64,000 bases of DNA from Ga0077555 sp963761475 (GCA_963761475.1 CAVXGT010000010.1:62001-126000), one strand, 5' to 3'. Positions 28,083 to 37,547 are shown, counted from the first letter of the stretch. Program-made: numbers and translations. The notes: generated by a model not told the origin, from the letters alone.

Positions 28083-29366
28083 ATGAACGTACTGCTGATC
28101 GGTTCGGGAGGCCGTGAGCACGCATTGGCTTGGGGCCTGACCGCAAGCCCACACCTGACCCGCCTTTATTGCGCGCCCGGCAATGGTGGCATCGCCGCAA
28201 TCGCCGAATGCGTCGCCTTGCCCGTCTCCGACCACGCAGCCGTTATTCGCTTCTGCCGCGAGCACGCTATCGGCTTCGTCGTCATCGGACCCGAAGGCCC
28301 CCTGGTGGCCGGCCTCGCCGACGACCTCGCCGCCGCCGGCATCAAGCATTTCGGCCCCTCGAAGGCCGCAGCCCGCCTCGAAGGCTCCAAGGGTTTCACC
28401 AAGGACCTGTGCGCCGAAGCCGCCATCCCGACTGGCGCCTACGGTCGCTTTGCCAATGCCGCCGATGCCAAGGCCTACGCAGCCGAGGTTGGCAAGCTAC
28501 CGATCGTCATCAAGGCCGATGGTTTGGCCGCCGGCAAAGGCGTTGTCATCGCCTCTACCCGCACCGAGGTCGACGCCGCTATCGACGCCTGTTTCGATGG
28601 CGCATTCGGGGACGCCGGCTCCGAGGTCGTCGTCGAGGAGTTCCTGGAGGGCGAGGAAGTGAGCTTCTTCGCCCTGTGCGACGGCACCACCGTGCTGCCG
28701 CTGGCGACAGCCCAGGATCACAAGCGCGTCGGTGACGGCGACACCGGCCCCAACACCGGCGGCATGGGCGCCTATTCTCCCGCTCCCGTCGCCACGCCCG
28801 AGATCTGCGATCGCATCATGGCGGAGATCATCCGCCCCACCGTCGACACCATGCAGCGTCGCGGCACGCCATTTCGCGGCGTCCTTTACGCCGGCATCAT
28901 GATCACGCCCGACGGACCCAAGATCTACGAATATAACGTCCGCTTCGGCGATCCCGAATGCCAGGTCCTCATGCTGCGCTTGCAGTCGGACCTGCTCGAC
29001 ACCCTCCTCGCCGTCGCCGATGGCACCCTCGCCGATGTCGACCTTCGCTGGAATGACGCGACCGCCCTCACCGTCGTCATGGCGGCTAACGGTTATCCCG
29101 GTCCCATTGAGCGCGGCACCGAGATCCGGGGTCTCGATCAACTGACCGGCGTCGATGGCGTCCAGGTCTTCCATGCCGGCACCCGCCTCGAGGCCGGTCG
29201 CATCCTGGCCGACGGTGGCCGCGTGCTTGCCGTCACTGCTCTGGGCGCTAGCATCGCCGAGGCCCAGGCCCGCGCCTATGCCGCCGTTGATCGCATCGAT
29301 TGGCCGCAAGGCTTCTGTCGGCGCGACATCGGCTGGCGTGCCCTGGCCCGGGAGCCCAAACAGTAA
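28083..29366 (+). CDS. purD: phosphoribosylamine--glycine ligase (GAR synthetase)
   Basis: PurD joins phosphoribosylamine and glycine with ATP, step two of purine synthesis. The 427-residue protein shows MNVLLIGSGGREHALAWGL at the start, the ATP-grasp loop IKADGLAAGKGVVIA, GEEVSFFALCDG, QDHKRVGDGDTGPNTGGMGA (the PurD signature) and NVRFGDPECQV with metal-binding Glu and Asn. Intact, normal length. The start at 28083 follows GGGAGGG. Confidence 0.96.
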   Translation: MNVLLIGSGGREHALAWGLTASPHLTRLYCAPGNGGIAAIAECVALPVSDHAAVIRFCREHAIGFVVIGPEGPLVAGLADDLAAAGIKHFGPSKAAARLEGSKGFTKDLCAEAAIPTGAYGRFANAADAKAYAAEVGKLPIVIKADGLAAGKGVVIASTRTEVDAAIDACFDGAFGDAGSEVVVEEFLEGEEVSFFALCDGTTVLPLATAQDHKRVGDGDTGPNTGGMGAYSPAPVATPEICDRIMAEIIRPTVDTMQRRGTPFRGVLYAGIMITPDGPKIYEYNVRFGDPECQVLMLRLQSDLLDTLLAVADGTLADVDLRWNDATALTVVMAANGYPGPIERGTEIRGLDQLTGVDGVQVFHAGTRLEAGRILADGGRVLAVTALGASIAEAQARAYAAVDRIDWPQGFCRRDIGWRALAREPKQ

Positions 29367-29377
29367 GGCTGACCGCC

Positions 29378-30280
29378 ATGACCACCGAGCCGGACCTGTT
29401 TCCAGGCTTCGCCACCACCACCGTCGATGTTGGCGACATCTCAGTGTTCGCCCGCGTCGGCGGCAGCGGGCCGCCATTGCTTCTCATGCACGGCTATCCC
29501 CAGACTCACGCCTGCTGGCACAAGATCGCAGTATCGCTCGCCCGCCATTTCACTCTCGTCGTGCCGGACCTGCGCGGCTATGGCCGCAGCTCCTGCCCCC
29601 ACGCCGACGCCGACCACCGCGCCTACGCCAAGCGCACCATGGCCAACGACATGTTGGCCCTGATGGCGCAGCAAGGCTTTCCGCGCTTTGCCGTCATGGG
29701 CCATGACCGCGGCGGACGCGTCGCCTATCGCCTCGCATTGGACCACCCCGATGCCGTCTCCCGCCTTGTCATGCTCGACATCATCTCCACGCTCGACCAA
29801 TGGCGTCCCGAGCATCACGCCACCCGCAGCCGCATCAACCATTGGGCCTTCCTCGCCCAGCCCGCCCCCCTTCCCGAAAGCTTGATTGGCGCCAATGCCA
29901 AGGAGTGGATCGAAGCCCGCCTCAAGCGCGGCACCGCCGACAACACCACCAGCGCCTTTGCTGCCGCGGCGCTGGCCGACTATCTCCACCACCATTCCGA
30001 TCCCGATCGCATTCACGCCAGTTGCGAGGACTATCGCGCCGGCGCCACTTGCGACGTCAGTGACGATCGCCAGGATCTCGCCAGCAACAATCGCATCGTG
30101 GTGCCAACGCTGCTGGTCTGGGGAACCTCGGGCAGCCTCGCCGACATCCCCGATCCCGTGGCAGTGTGGCAGCCCTGGTGCACGGATCTGCTGGGCGCCA
30201 GAATAGAAAGCGGCCACTTCATTCCCGAGGAGAACCCGGCTGCACTGCTCGCCTCGATCGAACCGTTCTTCAACCCGTAG
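29378..30280 (+). CDS. haloacetate dehalogenase-like alpha/beta hydrolase 1
   Basis: A 300-residue alpha/beta hydrolase. The nucleophile elbow is GHDRGGR (Asp nucleophile, with the Arg residues that hold the carboxylate), HGYPQTH forms the oxyanion loop, INHWAF supplies the His-Trp halide pocket, and CEDYRAGAT the pocket Tyr. The catalytic His lies in ESGHFIPEE. This is the motif set of fluoroacetate dehalogenases, which cleave the C-halogen bond. Natural substrate unproven. A close paralogue follows 20 bases downstream, so the pair is a tandem duplication, probably one transcript. The start is at 29378. Confidence 0.82.
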   Translation: MTTEPDLFPGFATTTVDVGDISVFARVGGSGPPLLLMHGYPQTHACWHKIAVSLARHFTLVVPDLRGYGRSSCPHADADHRAYAKRTMANDMLALMAQQGFPRFAVMGHDRGGRVAYRLALDHPDAVSRLVMLDIISTLDQWRPEHHATRSRINHWAFLAQPAPLPESLIGANAKEWIEARLKRGTADNTTSAFAAAALADYLHHHSDPDRIHASCEDYRAGATCDVSDDRQDLASNNRIVVPTLLVWGTSGSLADIPDPVAVWQPWCTDLLGARIESGHFIPEENPAALLASIEPFFNP

Positions 30281-30300
30281 TCCGCAACAGGCCCCGCCCC

Positions 30301-31239
30301 ATGTCCTCGCCAACTACCGCTCCCGCCGCCGCCACCGATCTTTTCCCTGGCTTTGCCGAGCACCACTTCGACACCGGCGATGCCCGCATTTACGCTCGCG
30401 TTGGCGGCAGCGGTCCGCCGCTGCTCCTCCTGCACGGCTACCCCCAGACGCACGCCTGCTGGCACAAGATCGCTCCTGCCCTCGCCCGCCACTTCACCTG
30501 CGTCATCCCCGATCTGCGCGGCTACGGCCAGAGCATCGGCCCCGCCGGCGACACGCCCGGCAACCACATGGCTCACGCCAAGCGCACCATGGCCAACGAC
30601 TTTGTCGCTGTCATGCGCGGCCTCGGCCATCCCCGCTTTGCCATCGTCTGCCATGATCGTGGCGCCCGCGTCGGCTACCGGCTTGCCCTCGATCATCCCG
30701 ATTGCGTAGAGCGCCTTGCCACCCTCGATATCGTCACCACGCTCGATGCCTGGACCGATATGAACATGGCCAACGCCGTCGGCCGCTTCCATTGGCCGTT
30801 CCTCGCCCGCCCGGCACCGTTTCCCGAGACCATGATCGCCCACGATCCCGTCTTTTTTCTCGACTATCTCTTGTCGCAATGGACGGCTGCCAAGGACCTG
30901 AGCGCCTTCGACCCGCGCGCGCTGGCCCACTATCGCCAGAGCTTCTCGAAGCCCTCCGTCATCCACGCCAGCTGCGAGGACTACCGTGCAGGCGCGACAT
31001 GTGACCCCGAGATCGACCAGGCCGATCGCAAGGCCGGGCGCACTATCGCCGCCCCCATGCTGGCGCTGTGGGGAGCCGAGCGCAAACACGGGTTCGTCAA
31101 CAAGCCGTTGGAAACCTGGCGTCCCTGGTGCCCGCACGTCACCGGCGAGCCGATCGTTTCCGGCCACTTCCTTCCCGAAGAAGCCCCTGATGCCACGCTC
31201 GCCGCCCTCATGCCGTTCCTGACCGCCGGCCAAACCTGA
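30301..31239 (+). CDS. haloacetate dehalogenase-like alpha/beta hydrolase 2
   Basis: A 312-residue paralogue of the previous gene sharing DLFPGFA, GGSGPPLLLLHGYPQTHACW, AKRTMANDF and HASCEDYRAGATCD. The elbow is CHDRGAR, the halide pocket FHWPFLARPAPFPE, and the catalytic His GHFLPEEAP. All catalytic residues of the fluoroacetate dehalogenase group are kept. The copies have diverged outside the active site, mainly in the cap domain, so different substrates are likely. Confidence 0.82.
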   Translation: MSSPTTAPAAATDLFPGFAEHHFDTGDARIYARVGGSGPPLLLLHGYPQTHACWHKIAPALARHFTCVIPDLRGYGQSIGPAGDTPGNHMAHAKRTMANDFVAVMRGLGHPRFAIVCHDRGARVGYRLALDHPDCVERLATLDIVTTLDAWTDMNMANAVGRFHWPFLARPAPFPETMIAHDPVFFLDYLLSQWTAAKDLSAFDPRALAHYRQSFSKPSVIHASCEDYRAGATCDPEIDQADRKAGRTIAAPMLALWGAERKHGFVNKPLETWRPWCPHVTGEPIVSGHFLPEEAPDATLAALMPFLTAGQT

Positions 31240-31289
31240 ACGCCCCGGAATCTGAACGCAAACCACGACGACCGCGCCAGGAGCGCACA

Positions 31290-32198
31290 ATGTCGAAAAG
31301 CCTCGTTGACCCCAAAGCCGTCAAACCCGCGTCCAGGGCCGCCACCGTCACCAGCGGGCCCCGCATCGGTCTCGTACTCGGCGGCGGCGGCGCCCGCGGC
31401 ATTGCCCACATCGTCGCCATCGAGGCCCTTGAGGAGCTTGGCCTCAAACCCGCTGCCATCGCCGGCACCTCGATCGGTGCCATGTTCGGCGCTGCGCAGG
31501 CATCGGGCCTGTCCGCCGCCTACATGCGTGCCCACCTCGATGAAACCTTCTCCCAGCGCTACGCCCTCATCCGCCAGCTCTTTTCGGTTCGCGCGCCACC
31601 GGTCGAGCGGCTGCTCAATCTGCTCCCCATGCGCAACGCCTTGCTCGACGCCGAAGCGCTTCTGGAGCTGGTCCTGCCGATGCGCATCCCCGAAACCTTC
31701 GCCGATCTCGAGCGCCCGTTGAAGATCGTCGCCACCGACTTCTACGCCCAGGAAGCCCTCGTCATCACCTCAGGCCCCCTCAAGCAGGCGATTGCCGCCA
31801 GCATTGCGCTGCCGGTCATCTTTCAGCCGGTCACCGTCAACGGCCGCGTCATGATGGACGGCGGCCTCGTCGATCCCCTGCCGTTCGATCGGCTCGCAAC
31901 CGAAACCGACATCGTCATCGCTATCGACGTCTCCGGCGCCGGACGAGAGGAGGAGCAGGGCAAGGGTCCCGGCCCCATCGAGGCGCTGACCTCCGCCTCC
32001 CTCATTCTGCAACGCTCGATCATCCGCGAGAAACTGCAGGCCCAGCGCCCGGACGTCCTGATCGACATGCCCTCGCGCGGCTTCGGCGTCCTCGAATTCC
32101 ACCGTTGGCGTGAAATCCTCGAGATCGCAACGCCCGCCAAAGAGCAGATCAAGCGCCAGCTCGATCGCATCCTGTCGTCCGAGACCGTGCGGCGATGA
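31290..32198 (+). CDS. patatin-like phospholipase
   Basis: A 302-residue patatin-domain lipid acyl hydrolase. The oxyanion loop GLVLGGGGARGIAH, the nucleophile elbow GTSIGAM (Ser) and the catalytic Asp in MDGGLVDPLPFD form the Ser-Asp dyad. It belongs to the compact bacterial NTE/RssA-like group. No signal peptide, so it is probably cytosolic or inner-membrane-associated. It follows the dehalogenase pair by 50 bases. Confidence 0.88.
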   Translation: MSKSLVDPKAVKPASRAATVTSGPRIGLVLGGGGARGIAHIVAIEALEELGLKPAAIAGTSIGAMFGAAQASGLSAAYMRAHLDETFSQRYALIRQLFSVRAPPVERLLNLLPMRNALLDAEALLELVLPMRIPETFADLERPLKIVATDFYAQEALVITSGPLKQAIAASIALPVIFQPVTVNGRVMMDGGLVDPLPFDRLATETDIVIAIDVSGAGREEEQGKGPGPIEALTSASLILQRSIIREKLQAQRPDVLIDMPSRGFGVLEFHRWREILEIATPAKEQIKRQLDRILSSETVRR

Positions 32199-32288
32199 AA
32201 TCGGCCGCCCACTGCAGGCTCTGAGTTATCAACCGGTACAGCTTGCCGCATACCGCAGCGGCGTCGGCTGGCTTCTTGTCCCCGCCCA

Positions 32289-33053
32289 TGAGGAAGCCCG
32301 CGGTCGAACTCGAGCCAGTTCCGGATTGTCACCGACCTCTCGCATGCCGAGAACGAGGCGGAGCGGATTGCGCGTACGCTCGAATCCTTGCGCAATCGCC
32401 ACGACTTGGCGCGCTTCGAATTCACCCGTCTGGTCCGCATCCGCCCCGCCGGACCGACCATGAGCCACCCGATTCTCACTCTCGGCACCCGTTTTGCCGA
32501 CACCGAGGACATGCTGCTCTCCACCTATCTTCACGAGCAGATGCATTGGTACCTTTGGGAGCTCGGCGGCCACGACCACGATCCCGTCGAGCCATTCTTC
32601 GACGAACTCGTACGCCGCTATCCCAAGGCGCCGGTAAGCTTGCCCGACGGCGGCCGCAACTACGAGCAGACCTATCTCCACCTCGTCGTTTGCTGGCTGG
32701 AGATCTGGGCAGCCTCCGAGTTGATAGGCATGGCGCGCGCGCGCACCGTCGCCGATCAGCCATGGGGGTATCGCTGGATCTACCGCACCGTGCTGGAAGA
32801 CTGGACGCCACTCGAGCGTCTGCTGCAGGACAATGCCATTCTGCCAGTCCCCCGTCCCGAGGCTTTGCACCGCCGGCCGCCGCGCGCCGCAGCCAAGCGC
32901 CCCCCTCAACCCCAGGCGATAGCCACCGGCCGCGCCCCGCCTGCCGCAACGGCTACCGCCGCGCGGCAAAGAAGGACACCAGCAGCGCCGCCGCCTCCGT
33001 CTCGCAAATCCCGCCGTAGACCTCCGGCGCGTGGTGGCACGTCGGCTGGTTGA
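32289..33053 (+). CDS. unrecognised protein with HEQMH metal-site-like motif, frameshifted
   Basis: I do not recognise the family. A start at 32289 (MRKPAVELEPV) needs a frame change near 32320 to join FRIVTDLSHAENEAERIART. The core reads TYLHEQMHWYLWELGG, LPDGGRNYEQTYLHLVVCWL and PWGYRWIYRTVLEDWTPLER. HEQMH fits the HExxH zinc-protease motif, with Glu in the expected place, so a metallopeptidase-like fold is possible. The last 60 residues are Pro/Ala/Arg-rich and antisense to tadA, so the true stop is uncertain and another indel near 32900 may hide it. Confidence 0.5.
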
Positions 33054-33420
33054 AAATCCTAGGCCCGTGCTCGACGCCGCCGCCTTTCGGATCGCTGGCA
33101 CCGAAGTAGAGCAGGCGCACCCGCGCCAGCGAAATCGCCGCCGCGCACATCGGGCACGGCTCGAGGGTCACGTAGAGGCTGCAGCCGGCGAGCCTCGCAG
33201 CACCGACTTTCGCCGCCGCCGCCCGGATCACCAGCATCTCCGCATGCGCCGTGGGATCGGCAAGCTCTCGCGTTCGGTTACCGTCGGCCGCCAGCACCTC
33301 TCCCCGCTCGTCGACCAGCACCGCGCCAACTGGCACTTCTTCGCGCCGCGCCGCCTGCCGCGCCTGTTCGAGCGCCGCCTCCATATGACCTTCGCCGGCC
33401 GATGCCGTCATCATCTCCAT
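32953..33420 (-). CDS. tadA: tRNA-adenosine deaminase-like CDA-fold deaminase
   Basis: TadA converts A34 of tRNA-Arg(ACG) to inosine. The 155-residue protein has the zinc/proton-shuttle motif THAEMLVIRAAA (HAE) and LEPCPMCAAAI (PCxxC), followed by YFGASDPKGGGVEHG and FNQPTCHHAPEVYGG, which match TadA rather than guanine deaminase. The start MEMMTASAGEGHMEAALEQA at 33420 is the likely one. It is antisense-overlapped at its 3' end by the uncertain gene 32289-33053. Confidence 0.88.
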   Translation of the reverse strand: MEMMTASAGEGHMEAALEQARQAARREEVPVGAVLVDERGEVLAADGNRTRELADPTAHAEMLVIRAAAAKVGAARLAGCSLYVTLEPCPMCAAAISLARVRLLYFGASDPKGGGVEHGPRIFNQPTCHHAPEVYGGICETEAAALLVSFFAARR

Positions 33421-33637
33421 CCCTGTGTTCGTCGCAGCCAGCGGGCTACAATTTGCACCCACCGCACCTGCTCAAGGCTTCTCCCGCCCAGCCCACGAAC
33501 ACCCGACCGTGGCAACTGGCACTTGTTCCCGCCCGCGGCTCGCTTTATTCCGGGGCGTGATTGGTCAGACGGGAGAGTGTATCCGGTTCCAGCGAAAGGA
33601 TCTGGTCGACACTTCGCACCGGAGGTTTCCCCAACTC

Positions 33638-34450
33638 ATGCCACTTCGTGAACCCGACGCCGTCGTCCGCAAGAATTTTGGCCTACGAAAGCTGCGCTCA
33701 CGCCTGCGCCGCGTCTATTTCGGCACGGACAATTTCGCCCGTTTCTTTCGCCTCACCATGCTGGCAATTGATGTCGCGCTGCTGATCTATTTCGTAATCG
33801 GTTCATTTTACTATAAGGCGCCGTGGCATGAGGCCGCCGACATCGTCATCGCCGGTTTCCTGATCCTCGAGTGGCTGGTCCGTCTATGGATCTACGACCT
33901 GCGCATGAGTTTTTTCAAGCAGGCCTCCACCTGGAGTGATATTGCCGTCATTATCTCGATGGTGCTGCCCATATTTGACGAAAGTTTCCTGTTTCTCAGG
34001 GTCTTGCGCTTCATGCGCCTGTTCCACTCCTACCATGTGATCCGCGATCTGCGCGAACTCTCCAGCGCCTTCCGGCGCTACGAGGAGGTGATCGAGGCCT
34101 CCATCTCACTCATCATCTTCGTCTTCGTGATGTCTGCGATCGTCTACGTCCTCCAGGTCCGCATCAACCCGGGCATCAACAACTACGTCGACGCCCTCTA
34201 TTTCACGACCACCACTCTCACCACCACCGGCTACGGCGATATCATCATGCGCGACACCATGGGCCGCCTGCTCGCCGTCGCCATCATGATCGCCGGCTTC
34301 GGCCTCTTCCTTCGCCTTGTCCAGGCCATCTTCCGGCCCGCCGCCACCCGTATCGAGTGCCCCGACTGCGGCCTCATGCGCCATGACCACGACGCAGTCC
34401 ATTGCAAGCATTGTGGCCGTGTGATCAATATCAAAACGGAAGGCCATTGA
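33638..34450 (+). CDS. voltage-gated potassium channel with C-terminal zinc ribbon
   Basis: A 270-residue six-helix ion channel. S1-S4 include LTMLAIDVALLIYFVIG and the Arg-bearing S4 FLFLRVLRFMRLFHSYHV. The pore has the K+ selectivity filter TTTLTTTGYGDI between S5 and S6. After S6, the cytosolic tail is a short zinc ribbon: CPDCGLMRHD, then CKHCGRVI (two CxxC pairs). This tail replaces the TrkA-N/RCK domain seen in many bacterial channels. The start at 33638 is set by the GGAGG site at 33621. The gate-control role of the zinc ribbon is inference. Confidence 0.88.
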   Translation: MPLREPDAVVRKNFGLRKLRSRLRRVYFGTDNFARFFRLTMLAIDVALLIYFVIGSFYYKAPWHEAADIVIAGFLILEWLVRLWIYDLRMSFFKQASTWSDIAVIISMVLPIFDESFLFLRVLRFMRLFHSYHVIRDLRELSSAFRRYEEVIEASISLIIFVFVMSAIVYVLQVRINPGINNYVDALYFTTTTLTTTGYGDIIMRDTMGRLLAVAIMIAGFGLFLRLVQAIFRPAATRIECPDCGLMRHDHDAVHCKHCGRVINIKTEGH

Positions 34451-34786
34451 TCCTCCGAACCTCTCGCCACAGGCCCGATCTTGGGCCCCGCACCGGTGCA
34501 CGCGACCGGATTGATGCCCGCCCATTCCCCGGCCAAGACGCACAGCCGGCCGATTTGAACAGCCTGCAGGTAAGGTTGCTTACAAGCCCAAGTTTGCAGA
34601 AGCCGGCAATCAGCCGGCATGTCCGGGGTGCACCCGGAGGTTAGGCCGGGAATAAGGCCCAGGAACAAGGGATGCCTTTCCCCGCTTGAATTGTTGTCCA
34701 AGGCGTGTGTCTGTCTGCAACGAGCCTTTCGACATCGACACCAGAACTTGGCCCACCGGCCAGCACCGAGCACACGAAGCAGACCC
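34451..34786. other. 336-bp intergenic region
   Basis: Between the channel gene and the pseudouridine synthase. It includes GCCGGCAATCAGCCGGC near 34605, a short stem-like repeat, and a less GC-rich stretch near 34680-34720 that may be a promoter. No gene is supported. Confidence 0.4.
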
Positions 34787-35977
34787 ATGAGCAAGACACC
34801 CGGCAACCGCGGCGGCGCCCCGCGAGACCAATCGCGCGGCGACGGCAAGGCCCGCCCAGGTGCCGCGCCGCGAGGCAGGCCCCCGCGTCCTCAGCGCCGA
34901 GGCCACGCCGAAAAGTCCGCCTCTGCCTCCACTGACGGCGGCCGCTCGGCCGCCACGATCGCTCCCCGCCCCAAATTCCGCGGCAAGCCGACATCCGCCG
35001 CTGCCCCAGCGCCGGCTACGCCCGTTATCTCAGCGCCGATGCGCATCGCCAAAGCCATCGCCCGCGCCGGCCTGTGCTCCCGCCGCGATGCCGAGCGTTG
35101 GATCGCCGAAGGCCGCGTCAAGGTCAACGGCACCACCCTCGCCTCACCTGCCCGCGACGTTGGCCCCGATGATCTCGTCCTCGTCGACGGCCAGCCGCTT
35201 CCCGGCGCCGAGCCGCCGAAACTGTGGCGCTACCATAAGCCCCGTGGTCTGGTGACCACCCATCGCGATCCCGAAGGCCGCCCGACGGTATTTGAGAAGC
35301 TGCCGCCCGAACTTGGCCGCGTCATCTCGATCGGCCGCCTCGACGTCACCTCCGAAGGCCTCCTGCTGCTGACCAACGATGGCGCCCTCGCCCGCCATCT
35401 GGAGCTGCCCGCGACCGGCTGGCTCCGTCGTTACCGCGTGCGCGCTCATGGCCGCATCACGCCTGAGGCCCTCGAGCGCCTCCAGACCGGCGTCGTCGTC
35501 GACGGCATCGAGTACGGTCCCGTCGAAGCCACGCTTGATAAGCAGCAAGGTGCCAACGTCTGGCTGACCATTGGCTTGCGCGAGGGCAAGAACCGCGAGG
35601 TTCGCAAAATCCTGGCCCACCTGGGCCTCGACGTGAACCGCCTGATCCGCATTTCCTATGGCCCCTTCCAGCTTCAGGAGCTGACCCCGGGCGCCACCGA
35701 AGTCGTCCGCCGCCGCGTCCTTGCCGATCAGCTCGGGCCGGCGCTTGCCCGCGAGCTGGGCCTCCTCGAAACGTCCGATGCCGACCGCGTCCGCCGCCAG
35801 GGTCATCGCGATGCCAACAGGCCCCAGCCGACCGGCGCTCCTGCAGACGAACGCAGAGGCGCTGGCACTGGCAATGACGCCGCCGCTGCCGGCCCCCGCT
35901 CCGCCGGCAGGTCCGCCACCCGACCGCCGCGCAAACCTCGCCCGCAACGCCCGCACCAGCGCGGAGACCGCTCGTAA
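34787..35977 (+). CDS. rluB: 23S/16S rRNA pseudouridine synthase (RluB/RsuA family)
   Basis: Converts a uridine of rRNA to pseudouridine. The 396-residue protein has a long basic Arg/Pro/Ala-rich N-terminus (1-85), an S4 RNA-binding domain (MRIAKAIARAGLCSRRDAER, about 86-135), and the RsuA-type catalytic core with the catalytic Asp in GRLDVTSEGLLLLTNDG, plus GLREGKNREVRKILAHLGL. A second Arg/Pro-rich tail follows. RluB (U2605 of 23S) is the closest pattern, but RsuA or RluE cannot be excluded. The stop overlaps the start of rsmD (TAATG). Confidence 0.85.
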   Translation: MSKTPGNRGGAPRDQSRGDGKARPGAAPRGRPPRPQRRGHAEKSASASTDGGRSAATIAPRPKFRGKPTSAAAPAPATPVISAPMRIAKAIARAGLCSRRDAERWIAEGRVKVNGTTLASPARDVGPDDLVLVDGQPLPGAEPPKLWRYHKPRGLVTTHRDPEGRPTVFEKLPPELGRVISIGRLDVTSEGLLLLTNDGALARHLELPATGWLRRYRVRAHGRITPEALERLQTGVVVDGIEYGPVEATLDKQQGANVWLTIGLREGKNREVRKILAHLGLDVNRLIRISYGPFQLQELTPGATEVVRRRVLADQLGPALARELGLLETSDADRVRRQGHRDANRPQPTGAPADERRGAGTGNDAAAAGPRSAGRSATRPPRKPRPQRPHQRGDRS

Positions 35978-36576
35978 TGCGCATTGTTGCCGGCACCTTC
36001 CGCGGCCGCTCCCTCGCCACCCCGAAAAGCAGCACCACCCGGCCAACCTCCGACCGCGTCCGCGAATCCGTCTTCAACATCCTCGCCCATTCGATCGACG
36101 GCTTCACCCTCGATGGCCTCCGCGTTCTCGACCTCTTCGCTGGAACCGGTGCCTTGGGCCTGGAAGCCATCTCCCGCGGCGCCGCCTCCTGCCTCTTCGT
36201 CGACAGCGACGTTGAAGCCCGTGGCGTCATCCGTACCAATATCGAGAGCTTCGGGTTGACCGGCGCCACCCGCATCTATCGCCGCGACGCCACCAGTCTT
36301 GGACCGGCCCTGCCGCGCGAACGCTTCGATCTGGTCTTTGCCGATCCGCCCTACGACAAGGGACTTGGCGAAGCAGCCCTGCGCGCAGCGGCAACCGGCG
36401 GCTGGCTCGCCCCGCAGGCCCTCGTCGTCTTGGAGAAGCGCGCCGGCACCGCCATCGATTGGCCGCTGGGCTTCACCCTCCTGCTCGAGCGCGCCTGGGG
36501 TGATACCGCCGTGCACTTCGCCCGCTATTCCGGCATCCCCACCGCCCCGGACGTCCCGCCGGAGGCAGGCCCATGA
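35977..36576 (+). CDS. rsmD: 16S rRNA (guanine966-N2)-methyltransferase
   Basis: RsmD methylates G966 of 16S rRNA with S-adenosylmethionine. The 199-residue protein shows MRIVAGTFRGRSLATP, TRPTSDRVRESVFNIL, the SAM motif LDLFAGTGALGLEA and the catalytic FADPPYDKGL (DPPY of N6/N2 methylases). It is coupled by 1-base overlap to the rRNA pseudouridine synthase upstream and by ATGA overlap to the transporter downstream. Confidence 0.93.
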   Translation: MRIVAGTFRGRSLATPKSSTTRPTSDRVRESVFNILAHSIDGFTLDGLRVLDLFAGTGALGLEAISRGAASCLFVDSDVEARGVIRTNIESFGLTGATRIYRRDATSLGPALPRERFDLVFADPPYDKGLGEAALRAAATGGWLAPQALVVLEKRAGTAIDWPLGFTLLLERAWGDTAVHFARYSGIPTAPDVPPEAGP

Positions 36577-37547
36577 TCGCCGAACAGACCGCCGCCGACG
36601 CCGCTCGCCAGCGCCGCAGCGGCTGGTTGGACGCTATCCTGTTCGCTTTCGCCCTTTCCGCCCTCAACGTCTCCTACGGGCTTGGCAACCAATGGGGTGT
36701 CCGTCCCGTCACTATGCTGATCTGGGCCATGCCGTCGGCCGCCGTGGCGCTGCTCCTCGCTGGTGGCGTTGGCCGCGACTGGGCCCGCGTCATGCGCCAC
36801 CCCCTGAGTCTCATCGTCGGCGCGGGCATCATCGCCATGGAGGCCGTCTACTATCTGCTGCTCACCTACACCACGCCCACCGACGGCAGCATTCTCGTGC
36901 GCCTCGGTGTGCCGATTTCCATGATCCTCGGCATCGCCCTGCGCGGCCGCCTGCCGAGCCTGCTCTCCGCATTCGGCGGTCTCGTCATTGCTGCCACGGT
37001 GCTCTGGTACGTGCCGCAGATGCTCACCGATGCCCCGCTCCTAAGCCTGGCACTCGGTGCCGGCTGCGGAGCCATCATGGCCACCCGCTCCTTTGCCGCC
37101 GAGTTCCATCCCTGGAATCGCGCCGCCCAGACCATCAAGGAGAAGATGCGCATCACCGGCCTGATGCTGCTCACCGCCTCCCTGATCGGCCTCATCGCCG
37201 CGGCAGGCCTGCATTGGGCATCCGCCAACGGTCATATGGCGCCGATCCCTTGGTTGCCCGGTGCCGCCGAGCTGATGGCCCCCGAGGGCATCATCATCGG
37301 CCTAACCGTCGGCCTCGCCGTGCTCACTGCCATGCAGTATCTGGGCTTCTCGACCGTCGTGAAACTCGGCACCGAGGTCTTCATCGCCACCACGGCGCTG
37401 ATCCCGTTGACGACCCTCGCCATGCAGACCCTGGTCGTGTGGACCGGCCTGCTGAAGCCCATTCCGGTTGACTGGCGCGTCGCGCCTGCCATGGCTGGTG
37501 TCATCGTTGGCGTCGCCTTCGTCATCGCCGGTCAGCACAGGCGGTAA
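36573..37547 (+). CDS. EamA-like ten-helix transporter
   Basis: A 324-residue integral membrane protein with about ten hydrophobic segments (for example AVALLLAGGV, SMILGIALRG, ALGAGCGAIMATRSFAAEF and GVIVGVAFVIAG), in the drug/metabolite transporter style with two related halves. It shares ATGA with the rsmD stop, so it is translationally coupled. Substrate unknown. The family call rests on helix layout and small-residue patterns. Confidence 0.7.
   Translation: MIAEQTAADAARQRRSGWLDAILFAFALSALNVSYGLGNQWGVRPVTMLIWAMPSAAVALLLAGGVGRDWARVMRHPLSLIVGAGIIAMEAVYYLLLTYTTPTDGSILVRLGVPISMILGIALRGRLPSLLSAFGGLVIAATVLWYVPQMLTDAPLLSLALGAGCGAIMATRSFAAEFHPWNRAAQTIKEKMRITGLMLLTASLIGLIAAAGLHWASANGHMAPIPWLPGAAELMAPEGIIIGLTVGLAVLTAMQYLGFSTVVKLGTEVFIATTALIPLTTLAMQTLVVWTGLLKPIPVDWRVAPAMAGVIVGVAFVIAGQHRR

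Noticed and set aside
26034..28349. A 771-residue open frame extending xseA upstream.
   Set aside because: The extra 197 residues are antisense to purD and not XseA-like. MTEVSRF at 27758 is the family start.
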